From the NCBI GenBank assembly GCA_025351425.1, contig JANXVY010000062.1, forward strand, positions 25,369-89,368: 64,000 bases of DNA, read 5' to 3'. The position numbers were made by a program, and so were the translations under genes. Within the stretch, counting starts at the first letter, position 1. Each line of letters begins with the position of its first letter. Below the pieces are notes generated by a model. That model was not told the DNA's origin. It saw only the letters and a list, made by a program, of their open reading frames with translations, and ran no database searches. The stretch comes from Hyphomicrobium sp. GTDB taxonomy: Bacteria; Pseudomonadota; Alphaproteobacteria; Rhizobiales; Hyphomicrobiaceae. Shown here one piece after another: positions 17,076-26,335 of this stretch.

Positions 17076-19424
17076 TCACTCTCTGGTCTTCGCACTTGGC
17101 ACCGACCAGATGCGGATCATGCCATCGGCGCCAGTGGAAGCCAGTTTCGTGCCGTCGGGCGCAAAGCTGACCGCCTTGGCTCCTCCGCCATGCCCACCCA
17201 GCGTCCGCATAGTGCGTCCGCGTTTCGCGTCCCACAACCGCACGATACCCTCGTCTGCGGCCGATGCCAGAATAACGCCGTCGGGCGAAAACGCGAGCGC
17301 GCCAATCCGGCTCTTGTGGCCCGAAAGCTGGGCCTTCACCCGTGGCGACGAAGTAGAATAGATGCGAATAGCGCCATCGAGACTGGCGACCGCGAGCGAT
17401 TTCCCATCGGGAGAAAACGCCAGCGCCGTGATGAAATCCTTGGAGCCCTTGTAGACGCGGATGAGGTCGTGGGTGTCCACATCGTAGAGCCGGACGGTCT
17501 TGTCCGCACTCCCGGTCGCAAGCCATGGTCCATGCACCGAATAGGCAACCGCCTGCACGGCGCTCTCGTGGCCCTCCAGGAGAAATTCCGGTTGTGCAGT
17601 CGAAGCCGCCGACCAGATGGCTGTCGCATAATCGTGCCCGGCGGCTGCAAACTTATCTGCGGTCCCGACAAACGCGACCGACCAGATCTCCGCATCATTG
17701 CGCTTGAACGTTCCGATCCGGCTGCCAGCATCTATGTCGTACAGCACAAGGCTGCCGTCGCCATGTCCTGTCAACGCCCGCCGCCCGGAAACGGCCAGCG
17801 CCGACACCTGCCGGTTGTCCAGCGCGACCGTCCGCTGCAACGCCCCGTTGGATGCTGCCCACATCTTGAGCGTCGCATCTTTCGAGGCCGACACGAGCGA
17901 GCGCCCATCCTCGGTGAACGCAAGGCCCGTCACATCACCATCGTGCGCCTTGATCTCGCGCAGCATCACCGGCACGTCGGGCTGCGTCGCGATGGCCGCC
18001 GCTGTCGTAACCGGGTTGGTCGTCTTCGAAACCCTGCTCTGCATCACGAGCACGCCGCCAGCAAGGCAGGCTGCCAGCCCCAGCTTCAGCCACAGCGAAG
18101 CTCGTTTCGATTTGGTCCCGGGGCGGGCGGGCCTCGGCCGCGCCACGCGCTCGGTCTTTGTCTTGACGGGCGTAGGTGTCGGCGTAGCCTTTTCCCCCGC
18201 CGGTGCGATCGCAACCGTTGCTGCGGCCTTCGGCTTCGGTTTTGCTCGCGGCTTTTGTTCGGGCTTCTGCTTTGGTTCCAGCTTCGCCTGCACCTTTGAT
18301 TTGGCAGGCAACGGCGGGGGAGCAACCGGCGGCCGTTCCACCAGCGGCGCCTCCGCCTGCGCATCCTTGGGACGTTTGAAACTCTCGAAGAAATCGAGCA
18401 ACGCCCCCTGCGGCCCCGGAGCATCCGGCTGTGGCGGCGTATGCAGCGCAGCTGGCATCGCGACAGGCGCACCCGCGCCCGCAAGCTCCAGCGCCTCGCG
18501 GCCAGGCTTGGCCGCCTTCCCGCGCGACATCCAAGAGGGTTTTGCCGGGTCCGGCGCCAGCAGATCGCCGCGCCACGCCGCGACCGACTGCGGTCGCGCT
18601 TCTACATTGATTAAAAGCGCCTTGTCGATGGCTCGCAGGAAACCGGCCCGGTAGGCACCGACGGCGGCATCGCGCGCAGGCACATATTCGTCCTTCATCA
18701 TCCGCGACGGAGCATCGGGCGGCCGCTTACCCGTGATCGCATGGTAGAGCGTGGCAGCGAGCGCATAAATATCGCTCCACGCGCCCTGCTGGCGGCTGGT
18801 CTCGGCGTACTGTTCGTAGGGGCTGTAGCCCGGCTTCACCAGTGCGCTGACGGTCTTGGAATGCGCCGCGATCTCGCCGCGCGCCGAGCCGAAATCGATC
18901 AGAACCGGCGCAGTATCCTTGCGGATGATGATGTTGTCTGGCGCAATGTCGCGATGGAGAAAGTCGGCCTTGTGAATATATTCGAGTGCATCCAGCAGCG
19001 GGCGCACGATCCCATCCAGTTCCTTCTGCCGCGGCGCGCGGTTGAGGCCCTTGAGCCAAGCCTTGAAGCTCTGCCCTTCCTCGAACTGCAGCACCATGTA
19101 GCCGGTCGAGTTCGCGCGGAAATAACGGTAGACGCGGACGATGTTGGGGTGGTCGAACTTGGCGAGCGTCTGCGCCTCTTCGATGAAGCGGTCGAGGCCC
19201 CACTTGAAATCGCCGGCGCAGTCGGATGACCGCGGCGCGGCCTGCAGTCCATCGGCGCGCGCGGCGAAGTCGGACGGAAAATACTCCTTGATCGTGACCA
19301 CCCGCGACAGCGCGATCTCATCGGCAAGATACGTCACGCCGAAGCCTCCGGCCCCGAGCACGCGCTGGATCCGGTAGTCGCCGACGAGTTCCGTTCCAGC
19401 AGGCAGTGCGATGAGGTTCGTCAT
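17076..19424 (-). CDS. Ser/Thr protein kinase with membrane helix and C-terminal WD40 propeller
   Basis: 782 aa. Kinase domain about 15-280: glycine loop GAGGFGVTYLADE, catalytic lysine in VVTIKEYFPSDFAAR, catalytic loop HRDIAPDNIIIRK (about 156), and DFGSARG (about 177). A Pro/Lys-rich linker (about 330-440) leads to one membrane helix (LGLAACLAGGVLVMQ, about 448-463). The rest (about 490-780) is a WD40 propeller of about seven blades, repeatedly showing DGxxLxSAS..xxxxxW segments, probably periplasmic. Divergent from the FHA and PP2C genes, with which it forms a kinase-FHA-phosphatase set. Not linked here to any type VI secretion gene. The HRD variant with Ile-Ala after HRD is normal for this bacterial subgroup. 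Confidence 0.93.
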   Translation of the reverse strand: MTNLIALPAGTELVGDYRIQRVLGAGGFGVTYLADEIALSRVVTIKEYFPSDFAARADGLQAAPRSSDCAGDFKWGLDRFIEEAQTLAKFDHPNIVRVYRYFRANSTGYMVLQFEEGQSFKAWLKGLNRAPRQKELDGIVRPLLDALEYIHKADFLHRDIAPDNIIIRKDTAPVLIDFGSARGEIAAHSKTVSALVKPGYSPYEQYAETSRQQGAWSDIYALAATLYHAITGKRPPDAPSRMMKDEYVPARDAAVGAYRAGFLRAIDKALLINVEARPQSVAAWRGDLLAPDPAKPSWMSRGKAAKPGREALELAGAGAPVAMPAALHTPPQPDAPGPQGALLDFFESFKRPKDAQAEAPLVERPPVAPPPLPAKSKVQAKLEPKQKPEQKPRAKPKPKAAATVAIAPAGEKATPTPTPVKTKTERVARPRPARPGTKSKRASLWLKLGLAACLAGGVLVMQSRVSKTTNPVTTAAAIATQPDVPVMLREIKAHDGDVTGLAFTEDGRSLVSASKDATLKMWAASNGALQRTVALDNRQVSALAVSGRRALTGHGDGSLVLYDIDAGSRIGTFKRNDAEIWSVAFVGTADKFAAAGHDYATAIWSAASTAQPEFLLEGHESAVQAVAYSVHGPWLATGSADKTVRLYDVDTHDLIRVYKGSKDFITALAFSPDGKSLAVASLDGAIRIYSTSSPRVKAQLSGHKSRIGALAFSPDGVILASAADEGIVRLWDAKRGRTMRTLGGHGGGAKAVSFAPDGTKLASTGADGMIRIWSVPSAKTRE

Positions 19425-19671
19425 GATCTCCTTCAGACACAGGATTTAGCAACGGTGTTCTTGCGGTTTTGCTTAGCAATCCTGCACCAGCAATGCCCCG
19501 AATCCTTTGCTCACTCGTGTATCGTCCATGGCCGAGGAATGTGGCAAGGGCGCGGGAGATGAACGGCGGCTGAACAATATTTCTGAACCACTCGCGCGTT
19601 AGCCATTTTGCTGCCGCATCCTCGCTCACACTGCGCCGTAACATAGGGTGTGAATGCGGGAGATGAAGGGC

Positions 19672-20532
19672 ATGGCCGATAGTCCAGGTGCCGGCAAGGC
19701 AAAACCGGGCGGGTTCCTCGGATCGTTGAAGGAGGCGCTCGCCGCCGCCAGTCGCGATGACACGGCGCTGGCCGTGCCCAAACCAGCTGCAACGCCTGCC
19801 GCACCCACCCCATCAGGATCGGCACCGCCCCCCCGGCCCGCCTCGCCGCCCCCCCTGCCCGCCTCCCAAAGTGTGGCCGCCGATGCCAATCTGGAAGACC
19901 TGATCCCTCAAGAGTCTGATCTGCCACCTGCAGCGCCCCATCCTTCCGGCCCCAAACCCTTGAGTGCGGCGCAAGCCGCCCGTGAAGCGCGCGGCGTCAC
20001 CTCGCTCAAACCTCAGGAAAAGCACATGGAATTCGACGGCACCAATACCACGCGTATCGTGCGCGGCGGCCCTCAAGCATCAGGCCCCGCCGAACCCGCA
20101 GCCGATGAATCAGCCCGCACCCAGTTGGTGCGTGGCCGCCAGCCCCTGAAGCGCGGCCAGTTCGTGGTTGATCCCGTCGTCGGCTGGCTCGTCGTCACCG
20201 GCGGCCCGGGCCTGGGCGCCTACCGTCCCGTGTTCGAGGGCAACAACGCCATCGGCCGCTCACCCGATAGCCGCATCCCGATCGATTTCGGCGACGAAGC
20301 GATTTCCTCGGAAGAACAGGCCTATATCCGTTACGACAGCAACGATCGCGGCTTCCTGTTCGTGCCGAACATGAGCAAGACCAACGTCGTCTCGGTCAAC
20401 AACAAGCGCCCCACGTCCGCAGTCGAACTAGCCGCCATGGACGTGATTGTGATGGGCCGCACCCAACTCGTCTTCATGCCCTTCTGCGGACAGGAATTCG
20501 ATTGGTCCGAAATCTCCGAAACCAAGGATTGA
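19672..20532 (+). CDS. FHA domain protein
   Basis: 286 aa. The first 130 or so residues are low complexity (Pro, Ala, Ser) and probably unfolded. The C-terminal part is an FHA phosphothreonine-binding domain: GAYRPVFEGNNAIGRSPDSR, where NxIGR carries the conserved Gly-Arg, then EEQAYIRYDSNDRGFLFVP and ALNN-type NVVSVNNKRP. In place of the usual SxxH phosphothreonine-contact motif the sequence reads AISSEEQAYI, so the usual histidine is replaced and binding should be tested. Three in-frame ATGs occur (19654, 19663, 19672); the last is preferred because GGGAG is 9 bases upstream. It is divergent from the kinase and followed within 10 bases by the phosphatase gene. Confidence 0.87.
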   Translation: MADSPGAGKAKPGGFLGSLKEALAAASRDDTALAVPKPAATPAAPTPSGSAPPPRPASPPPLPASQSVAADANLEDLIPQESDLPPAAPHPSGPKPLSAAQAAREARGVTSLKPQEKHMEFDGTNTTRIVRGGPQASGPAEPAADESARTQLVRGRQPLKRGQFVVDPVVGWLVVTGGPGLGAYRPVFEGNNAIGRSPDSRIPIDFGDEAISSEEQAYIRYDSNDRGFLFVPNMSKTNVVSVNNKRPTSAVELAAMDVIVMGRTQLVFMPFCGQEFDWSEISETKD

Positions 20533-20539
20533 TGACCAC

Positions 20540-21400
20540 TTGACCACCACGTCACCGATGGAGTTGTCTGCGGTCTTTCCCCAAGAGCCGCAGTCATCAT
20601 CCATGCTCAACTTTGATCGCGCCGTCCGTGCCACCAAAGGGGCGCGAGACTACCAGGAAGATGCAGCTCTGCTGTGGCCGGGCACGGGGCTGCTTGAGCC
20701 GTTGGCTGTGCTCCCGCCCGGCGACGGCCGCTTGTTCGCGATCCTTGCCGACGGCATGGGTGGACATGCCGGCGGCGCGTTGGCGAGCCGCCTGTGTTGC
20801 GATAACTTCCTCGCCGCCTACGCCGATCATCACGGCACGATCGTCGAGAATCTGCTCCACGGCCTGGTTGCTGCCAACGACGCCATTGCGGCAAAGGTCG
20901 AGGACAATCCTCTGCTTTCAGGCATGGGCTCGACGCTGGTCGCAACCACCTTCGGTCCCGAAGGCCTGGATTGGGTCAGCGTCGGCGACAGCCCGCTGCT
21001 GCTCTGGCGGCACGGTGAGATCGCGATGCTGAACGAAGACCACTCGCTCGCGCCCGATCTCGACAAGCTCGCCGCCGCCGGCAAGATGAGCGCGAGCGAA
21101 GCCAAGCGCGACCCCCGCCGTCACATGTTGCGCTCCGCCGTGACGGGTGAGGAGATCGATCTGGTCGACATCTCCCGCAAGCCGTTGCTTCTCGAACCCG
21201 ACGATGTCGTGATCCTCGCCAGCGATGGCCTCCAGACCCTCGACAACCAGGAGATCGCGCGCGTCATCGCCGCCTACGTCACTGATGGCGCCACGGGGAT
21301 CGCAAGCGCCCTCATCCGCGCGATTGATGCCCTCCGCGAACCCCACCAGGACAACGCAACGGTGGTCGTGGTGCAAGTGTTGGGCGCCAAAGCAACCTGA
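20540..21400 (+). CDS. PP2C-type protein phosphatase
   Basis: 286 aa Mn/Mg-dependent Ser/Thr phosphatase. Metal-binding motifs are complete: GARDYQEDAA, LADGMGGHAGG, GDSPLLLWR, ASDGLQTL and DNATVVVV. It is the expected partner reversing the kinase at 17076, and the FHA protein between them is the likely phosphoprotein or adaptor. The start is not certain: TTG 20540 has AAGGA about 12 bases upstream, ATG 20558 lacks a ribosome site, and ATG 20603 begins right at the conserved domain (LNFDRAVRATKG). It ends 61 bases before the convergent RNase T2 gene. Confidence 0.93.
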   Translation: MTTTSPMELSAVFPQEPQSSSMLNFDRAVRATKGARDYQEDAALLWPGTGLLEPLAVLPPGDGRLFAILADGMGGHAGGALASRLCCDNFLAAYADHHGTIVENLLHGLVAANDAIAAKVEDNPLLSGMGSTLVATTFGPEGLDWVSVGDSPLLLWRHGEIAMLNEDHSLAPDLDKLAAAGKMSASEAKRDPRRHMLRSAVTGEEIDLVDISRKPLLLEPDDVVILASDGLQTLDNQEIARVIAAYVTDGATGIASALIRAIDALREPHQDNATVVVVQVLGAKAT

Positions 21401-21461
21401 GGCTGAAGCGAGGACCGTCGGCGCGTGTCTGCTCAGCTGCGTCGCCGTCCGCGATCACAGC

Positions 21462-22469
21462 TCAATGGATCGGCGCGGGATCGACCAATCCATCGGGGCA
21501 TCCTGCTGGAAGCGCCGACGCGGCCCGCATCAGGTCGCCGAGCCCCGAACTCCCCTTGACGTCGCCGGCAAGATTGATCGTCAGTTCCGTGATCTTGCGG
21601 CTGTCGCGCCGTCCGTTGCAGGAGATGGTGACGCGCGCGCCGGCCCCGGCGCCAAAGGCGTCGTCGAACGCAGTTCGGATGGCTAGGGCCGAAAGGTTCC
21701 GGCCGGCATTTTCAGCGAATAGCTGCGAGACTTTGGAAGCATTTATCGCCTCGGCCAATCCGGCCGCACGGGCAAAATATCCGTCGGCGCCGCCACCAAA
21801 ACAAGTGCCGTGCACGATCCATTCGTGCCGCTGAAGTTTCGATTGCACACCGGGCATCACGGCCGACAGCCGCTTCAACGTGTCAACGTTCAGGTCTGGT
21901 TCGGGCAGACTGTTCCAGTCATGATCCCGGTCGATTTGCTGAATGGCGGGCGCGACGTTGCAGTACTGCGTCCCGCGCGGCTGAGGCCAGAGCCCATGTA
22001 AGCTCAGATGCATCCCGGCGAAACTCGAAGGCGTCAGCTCACGGCATTCGGCTTTGTCGGTGTGCTTTTCGCAAAATGCGGGCTCCCAGCCCATGGCGAG
22101 CACGTGGGTCGCGGCGACGCCCACATCGCCGCTTGCGCCGTTGGCAGCAGAGGCAGCCGCTCGGCGCACTGGCCGCTCGTCGGCGTCGAAGTGCCCGCAC
22201 TCGGAACTGACCCAACGCTCTTCCGGCTGGGCCCCCTCGACGAGAATGCGATAATGCGAAGCATCTGGCTTGTTCTTTGCCACCACGTCATAGGGCTTGT
22301 TTTGCTCGACGGTTACGTCGCCGGGGTTGGTGCCCTTGCGAATAGACTGAAAGGCCGGGCACACCTGCGTCGCCGTGAAGACACCGGTCGTGTTGACGTC
22401 CGCTTGGGCTGGCGCCCAGGCCATCGCCAGCGTGATCGCACCGGAGATACCTGCCGTAAACAAACGCAT
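21462..22469 (-). CDS. ribonuclease T2 family secreted endoribonuclease
   Basis: 335 aa. Both active-site motifs are intact: CAS I as LSLHGLWPQP (about residue 155) and CAS II as QRHEWIVHGTCFGGG (about 213), each with its catalytic His plus the Glu and Lys/Arg neighbours. RNase T2 cleaves single-stranded RNA through a 2',3'-cyclic phosphate. A signal peptide (MRLFTAGISGAITLAMAWA..., cleavage after AQA) places it in the periplasm or outside. An N-terminal extra region (about 25-120) precedes the catalytic domain. Of three in-frame ATGs (22490, 22481, 22469) the last has GGAG six bases before it and the cleanest signal peptide. Role probably RNA scavenging. Confidence 0.93.
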   Translation of the reverse strand: MRLFTAGISGAITLAMAWAPAQADVNTTGVFTATQVCPAFQSIRKGTNPGDVTVEQNKPYDVVAKNKPDASHYRILVEGAQPEERWVSSECGHFDADERPVRRAAASAANGASGDVGVAATHVLAMGWEPAFCEKHTDKAECRELTPSSFAGMHLSLHGLWPQPRGTQYCNVAPAIQQIDRDHDWNSLPEPDLNVDTLKRLSAVMPGVQSKLQRHEWIVHGTCFGGGADGYFARAAGLAEAINASKVSQLFAENAGRNLSALAIRTAFDDAFGAGAGARVTISCNGRRDSRKITELTINLAGDVKGSSGLGDLMRAASALPAGCPDGLVDPAPIH

Positions 22470-22677
22470 TGCTTGCTCCATGAAACTCATACCTCAGGCC
22501 AACCGAACGAAATGGGCTTGGCATCCATTGGTGTTCGGTACCTCGTCCCGTCTATAAGCGTCCGTCGTTACCCTGTCATCGCCGCAGGAAGTTGACTATG
22601 CATCAACCTTTCCTCTCGCCTGGCCCTCCGATAGCCGCTAGGCAAGCAGCGAATTCCGCCCCCCACCTGTGAGCGCC

Positions 22678-23781
22678 ATGCCCGATCTCGCCTCTCTCCT
22701 GCAAAGCGGCTCCACGAACCTGTGGCTGTTCATCCCGACTGCGATCCTGCTCGGCGCACTGCACGGCCTTGAGCCCGGCCACTCGAAGACGATGATGGCG
22801 GCCTTCATCATCGCCGTGCGCGGAACCCTGATGCAGGCCGTGCTGTTAGGGCTGGCCGCTACACTGTCGCATACGGCCGTGGTTTGGGCGATCGCGCTGG
22901 CCGGATTGTATTTCGGCTCCCATTGGACCACCGAGACGACCGAGCCGTATCTCCAGCTGATCTCCGCCGTGCTGATTATCGCAACCGCACTCTGGATGCT
23001 CTGGCAGACCTGGCGCGAGCAGCACCCCGGCCACCACCACGCCCATGCCGACGCCAACCAGATCGTCGACACCGGCCACGGCAAGCTCGCTGTCGCCATA
23101 TTTGAGGACAATGTTCCACCCCGCTGGCGTATCCTGAACCTGGGCGTGGCCAACGTCGGCCCGCGCGATCTGACACTCGAAACCGTTCGCCCCGACGGCG
23201 CCCGCCAGTCATTTTCGTTCATCCAGCGCGCCGCGTACCTGGAATCTGAACAGGAAATCCCCGAGCCGCACGCCTTCAAGGCGACCGTTCGGCTCTCGCA
23301 CGGCACCCACGCCCATACCTACGCGCTCGAGTTCCACGAGCACGACCACAGTCGAGAGGGTGGTGCCCTGGACCTCGGGCTGGATGAAAGCTCGGATGCC
23401 CACGAGCGGGCCCATGCGGCGGAAATCCAGCAGCGATTTTCTGGCCGGCACGTCACGACCGGCCAGATCGTCCTGTTCGGGCTTACGGGCGGCCTGATCC
23501 CATGCCCGGCATCGATCACAATCCTGCTGCTGTGTCTCCAGCTCAAGCAGATCGCGCTGGGAGCGCTGCTGGTGCTTTGTTTCAGCATCGGGCTGGCGAT
23601 CACGATGGTTGCAGCCGGCGCGGCAGCAGCTCTGAGTGTCCAGCACGTATCGAGCCGTTGGTCCGGCTTCAACGCCATCGCGAGGCGCGCGCCCTACCTC
23701 TCGGGCGCACTCATCATCTGCTTAGGCCTATACACCGGCTATCTCGGCTGGATCGGCCTTACCGGCCATCACGGCTCCTGA
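22678..23781 (+). CDS. NicO/RcnA-type nickel-cobalt transporter with long His-rich inserted loop
   Basis: 367 aa inner-membrane metal transporter. The family signature HGLEPGHSKTMM lies in the first helix pair, followed by a HTAVVW helix; the second half carries LTGGLIPCPASITILLL, the other signature. About six membrane helices in two halves are separated by a loop of about 160 residues (about 115-270), far longer than in E. coli RcnA (274 aa). The loop starts HPGHHHAHADAN, contains a beta-rich stretch and ends in a second His cluster (GTHAHTYALEFHEHDH). Metal (Ni or Co) efflux is inferred. Start ATG 22678; GTG 22669 is an alternative. Confidence 0.88.
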   Translation: MPDLASLLQSGSTNLWLFIPTAILLGALHGLEPGHSKTMMAAFIIAVRGTLMQAVLLGLAATLSHTAVVWAIALAGLYFGSHWTTETTEPYLQLISAVLIIATALWMLWQTWREQHPGHHHAHADANQIVDTGHGKLAVAIFEDNVPPRWRILNLGVANVGPRDLTLETVRPDGARQSFSFIQRAAYLESEQEIPEPHAFKATVRLSHGTHAHTYALEFHEHDHSREGGALDLGLDESSDAHERAHAAEIQQRFSGRHVTTGQIVLFGLTGGLIPCPASITILLLCLQLKQIALGALLVLCFSIGLAITMVAAGAAAALSVQHVSSRWSGFNAIARRAPYLSGALIICLGLYTGYLGWIGLTGHHGS

Positions 23782-23890
23782 TGGCGCGGCCAAGTTGTTG
23801 CGCGCCGAAACCGCGAGCAGGAACGGCAGCGGCAGTGCATGGTTCTTCGGTATCAGCGAGCCGAGCGCGGCCACCCCGCCCCGGTTCTCG

Positions 23891-24547
23891 TCACACAAGC
23901 TTTCGCTCCACCGCGATGGCGATCAGCTCGGTCTGGGTGCGCGCATTCAGCTTGAGCCGCAGCGCCGCGCAAGACATGGCCACCGTCTTGTAGGAAACGC
24001 GCACCATATCTGCGATCTCGGAGAGGCTTTTGCCCTTTGCGAGCAGCCGCAAAATTTCGCTCTCGCGCCCCGAGAGCGCGCCTTGTCCAACGCCCGTGCC
24101 CCGTTCGCTGAGATGCGCGATGCGCTCGGAAATCCCCGGCGGCCATGCGTTTCCGCCGGCGGCGACCTCCCGGATCGCCTTGAGCATTTGTGCGGGATTG
24201 TCGTTCTTGCTGACAAAGCCCTTGGCGCCGATCTCCATCGCCTGGGCCACGAACACCGGATCGTCGTTCATTGAAAACATCACGACCCGCGCGCTCGCAT
24301 CCCGCTCGATCAGCCGCCGCGCGAGTTCAAACCCCGACAGCCCCGGCAAGTTGATATCGACGACGGCCACATCGGGCGTCATCACTGCGAGGACGTGCTC
24401 GGCGGCCTGGGCGGAGGCGGCTTCATGCACTGTCATACCGCCATCGGCCTCAAGCAACGCCTTGAAGCCGGACACGACGATCGGATGGTCATCGACGATT
24501 AAGATCTGCACTCTGGGCGGTTCCGCTCTCGTTTCGCGCAACATCAT
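23891..24547 (-). CDS. NarL/FixJ-type response regulator
   Basis: 218 aa. Receiver domain (about 12-130): ILIVDDHPIVV with the acidic pair, phosphorylation Asp in VAVVDINLPG, the Thr/Ser position in VVMFSMNDD and Lys in GFVSKNDN. C-terminal LuxR-type helix-turn-helix (about 155-212): LSGRESEILRLLAKGKSLSEIA, then MVRVSYKTVAMSCAALRLKL. It is divergent from the histidine kinase gene with only 32 bases between, so one regulatory region probably serves both. Two adjacent ATGs (24547, 24544) could start it. Target genes are unknown; nearby NicO and RNase T2 genes have no visible shared motif. Confidence 0.94.
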   Translation of the reverse strand: MMLRETRAEPPRVQILIVDDHPIVVSGFKALLEADGGMTVHEAASAQAAEHVLAVMTPDVAVVDINLPGLSGFELARRLIERDASARVVMFSMNDDPVFVAQAMEIGAKGFVSKNDNPAQMLKAIREVAAGGNAWPPGISERIAHLSERGTGVGQGALSGRESEILRLLAKGKSLSEIADMVRVSYKTVAMSCAALRLKLNARTQTELIAIAVERKLV

Positions 24548-24579
24548 GCCACGGATGCGCTCCGCCCTGCTAGACTGGC

Positions 24580-26025
24580 GTGAAAACTCAAAAAAAGTCC
24601 AAGCCCCCCGGTATGCCGCAATTATCGATCCGCACCCGACTGAACCTGTTGATCGGCGCCCTGCTGCTGCTGGGGCTCGCGATCAATCTTGCGTTGATCG
24701 TCTTTGGCGCAGGTCCCCGAATCCGTGCCGAGGACGACAGCATCGTCCGACTGTCCCGCCAGACCGTCGACCGCGCCCTCGCCGAACTCCAGTCCTCCGC
24801 CGATCCCAACCGCGACCTTGCAGCGCTGCTCGAAAAGCTCAGCGACATTCGCCACGTCCGGCTGTATTTCGAGCCCCCTGCGGGCCGCCCGGCCCCGCTT
24901 CCCGGCCAGGTGCTGACGCCTTCGCCGGTGCCGGATTGGTTCGCGCGCCTCGTCTATTCGGAGCGCCCCCCTCTGCGCTTACCGGCAATCGTCGGCAACA
25001 GGCTGCTCGGCCGGATCGTGATCGCCTCCAAGCCAGGCGACGAGATCGCCGAGATCTGGGCCGCCTTGACCAGCACCTTGACCGGTGGGCTGGCGCTCAT
25101 TGCGGCTGTCTACGCGCTGACGACGCTGGCGGTACGCCAGGCCCTGATGCCGATCCAAGACCTGAGTTCGGCCCTGCGCCGCATGCGTGATGGCAACTAT
25201 GAAGTCGATCTCCAACGCTCAGGCCCCCCCGAACTGGCCCAGATCAGCATGAAGCTCAACGATCTGGCCGCAACCCTCAGTCGCACCCGCAGCGAAAACA
25301 GCCGCTTGGCCGAACAGATCATCTCGGTGGAAGACCATGAGCGGCGCGAACTCGCTCGTGAACTCCATGACGAGTTCGGTCCCTATCTGTTTGCGATCCG
25401 CGCCAACGTCACGGCGCTTCTGGCCGACGCCGAACGCTCGTCCAGTCCAGCCCGCGCCCAGAAATGCCAGAGCACGCTGGACCAGATCGAAGCCCTCCAG
25501 CAGATGAACCGCCGTGTTTTGCAGAAGTTGCGTCCGCCGGCCTTGAGCGAGCTAGGTCTCGACGGCGCACTGCGCAGCCTGATCGCCCTCTGGCGTGAAA
25601 ACAACCCCGGTGTCGCGATCGCGCTCGATACGGTCGAGCCCCTGACCAAGGAACTCGACGAAACCACCGCGCTCACGGTATTTCGGGTGGTGCAGGAAGG
25701 CTTGACCAACGCGTTTCGGCACGCGAACGCGTCCCAAATCGGCATCACGGTTGTGCCCGGAGCAGCAGGTCGCCTCAACGTGACGGTGCGCGACAACGGC
25801 ACGGGGATCGCTGGCGACAGCAAGCCGGGCTTCGGCCTCTCCGGCATGAGCGAGCGCGTGTGGGCGTTGGGCGGCAAAATGGCCATGTCCAACGGCCAGG
25901 AGGGCGGCGTCACGCTCAGCGTAGAGCTGCCGGTCTCGCCCCCTGCGACGCGAGGCTTCGTTGCGCAAACGCCCGCAAGCGCGCATGTCTCAGCCCAAAC
26001 GACAACTCCGGTCGCCCCTGACTGA
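24580..26025 (+). CDS. NarX-type sensor histidine kinase (HisKA_3)
   Basis: 481 aa. An N-terminal membrane helix (LNLLIGALLLLGLAINLALI), a periplasmic sensor part of about 120 residues and a second helix (LTGGLALIAAVYALTTLAV) are followed by HAMP (about 190-245), then the dimerisation/phosphoacceptor segment ERRELARELHDEFGPYL with the His. The ATPase part shows FRVVQEGLTNAFRHANA (N box) and VRDNGTGIAG, with FGLSGMSERV (G box). It phosphorylates the divergent response regulator. Start GTG 24580 has no obvious ribosome site; ATG 24613 is an alternative that still keeps the first helix. The C-terminal 40 residues are low complexity. Confidence 0.93.
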   Translation: MKTQKKSKPPGMPQLSIRTRLNLLIGALLLLGLAINLALIVFGAGPRIRAEDDSIVRLSRQTVDRALAELQSSADPNRDLAALLEKLSDIRHVRLYFEPPAGRPAPLPGQVLTPSPVPDWFARLVYSERPPLRLPAIVGNRLLGRIVIASKPGDEIAEIWAALTSTLTGGLALIAAVYALTTLAVRQALMPIQDLSSALRRMRDGNYEVDLQRSGPPELAQISMKLNDLAATLSRTRSENSRLAEQIISVEDHERRELARELHDEFGPYLFAIRANVTALLADAERSSSPARAQKCQSTLDQIEALQQMNRRVLQKLRPPALSELGLDGALRSLIALWRENNPGVAIALDTVEPLTKELDETTALTVFRVVQEGLTNAFRHANASQIGITVVPGAAGRLNVTVRDNGTGIAGDSKPGFGLSGMSERVWALGGKMAMSNGQEGGVTLSVELPVSPPATRGFVAQTPASAHVSAQTTTPVAPD

Positions 26026-26096
26026 TCCAGGCGGGGCAGCGTCCGGGCGAACGCATGCTCAGGCATGCCCGCCAAACCCAACGAAAGGCCATTTCC

Positions 26097-26318
26097 ATGC
26101 GTCGCAGTAAGGCCAAACCGGTCGAATTCGTGCTGTTCAACGTCCTCTACGAAGATGGCTCGCAGTCCTCCAATCGCAAGGTGCCAGCCCTCGAAGTGAG
26201 CGGCCTCGAGGGGGACGAGCCCGCGCTCGCCATCATCGAAGCCCAGGATCGCGAAATCAGCGAAAAATCCGGCCGTCCGCGCGGCCCCATCAAGTCCATC
26301 GAACGCGCCGAACGTTGA
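26097..26318 (+). CDS. small conserved protein of unknown function
   Basis: 73 aa. Not recognised beyond resemblance to small Hyphomicrobiales hypothetical proteins. Basic start MRRSKAKPVEFVLFNVLYEDGSQSS... continues with NRKVPALEVSGLEG and ends with a charged tail (SGRPRGPIKSIERAER). No signal, helix or metal motif. ATG 26097 has AAAGG about 10 bases upstream, clearly better than ATG 26055. It follows the kinase gene by 71 bases. Codon use matches neighbouring genes, so it is probably a real gene. Confidence 0.7.
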   Translation: MRRSKAKPVEFVLFNVLYEDGSQSSNRKVPALEVSGLEGDEPALAIIEAQDREISEKSGRPRGPIKSIERAER

Positions 26319-26335
26319 CGGTGTTCCCTTAATGC

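Noticed and set aside
17076..21400. Type VI secretion locus suggested by kinase, FHA and PP2C
   Set aside because: No tss, Hcp, VgrG, ClpV or IcmF-like gene occurs in the window, so the module is treated on its own.
22491..22677. Cobalamin or nickel-responsive riboswitch before the NicO gene
   Set aside because: No B12-box or NiCo-type conserved core is visible in the short gap.
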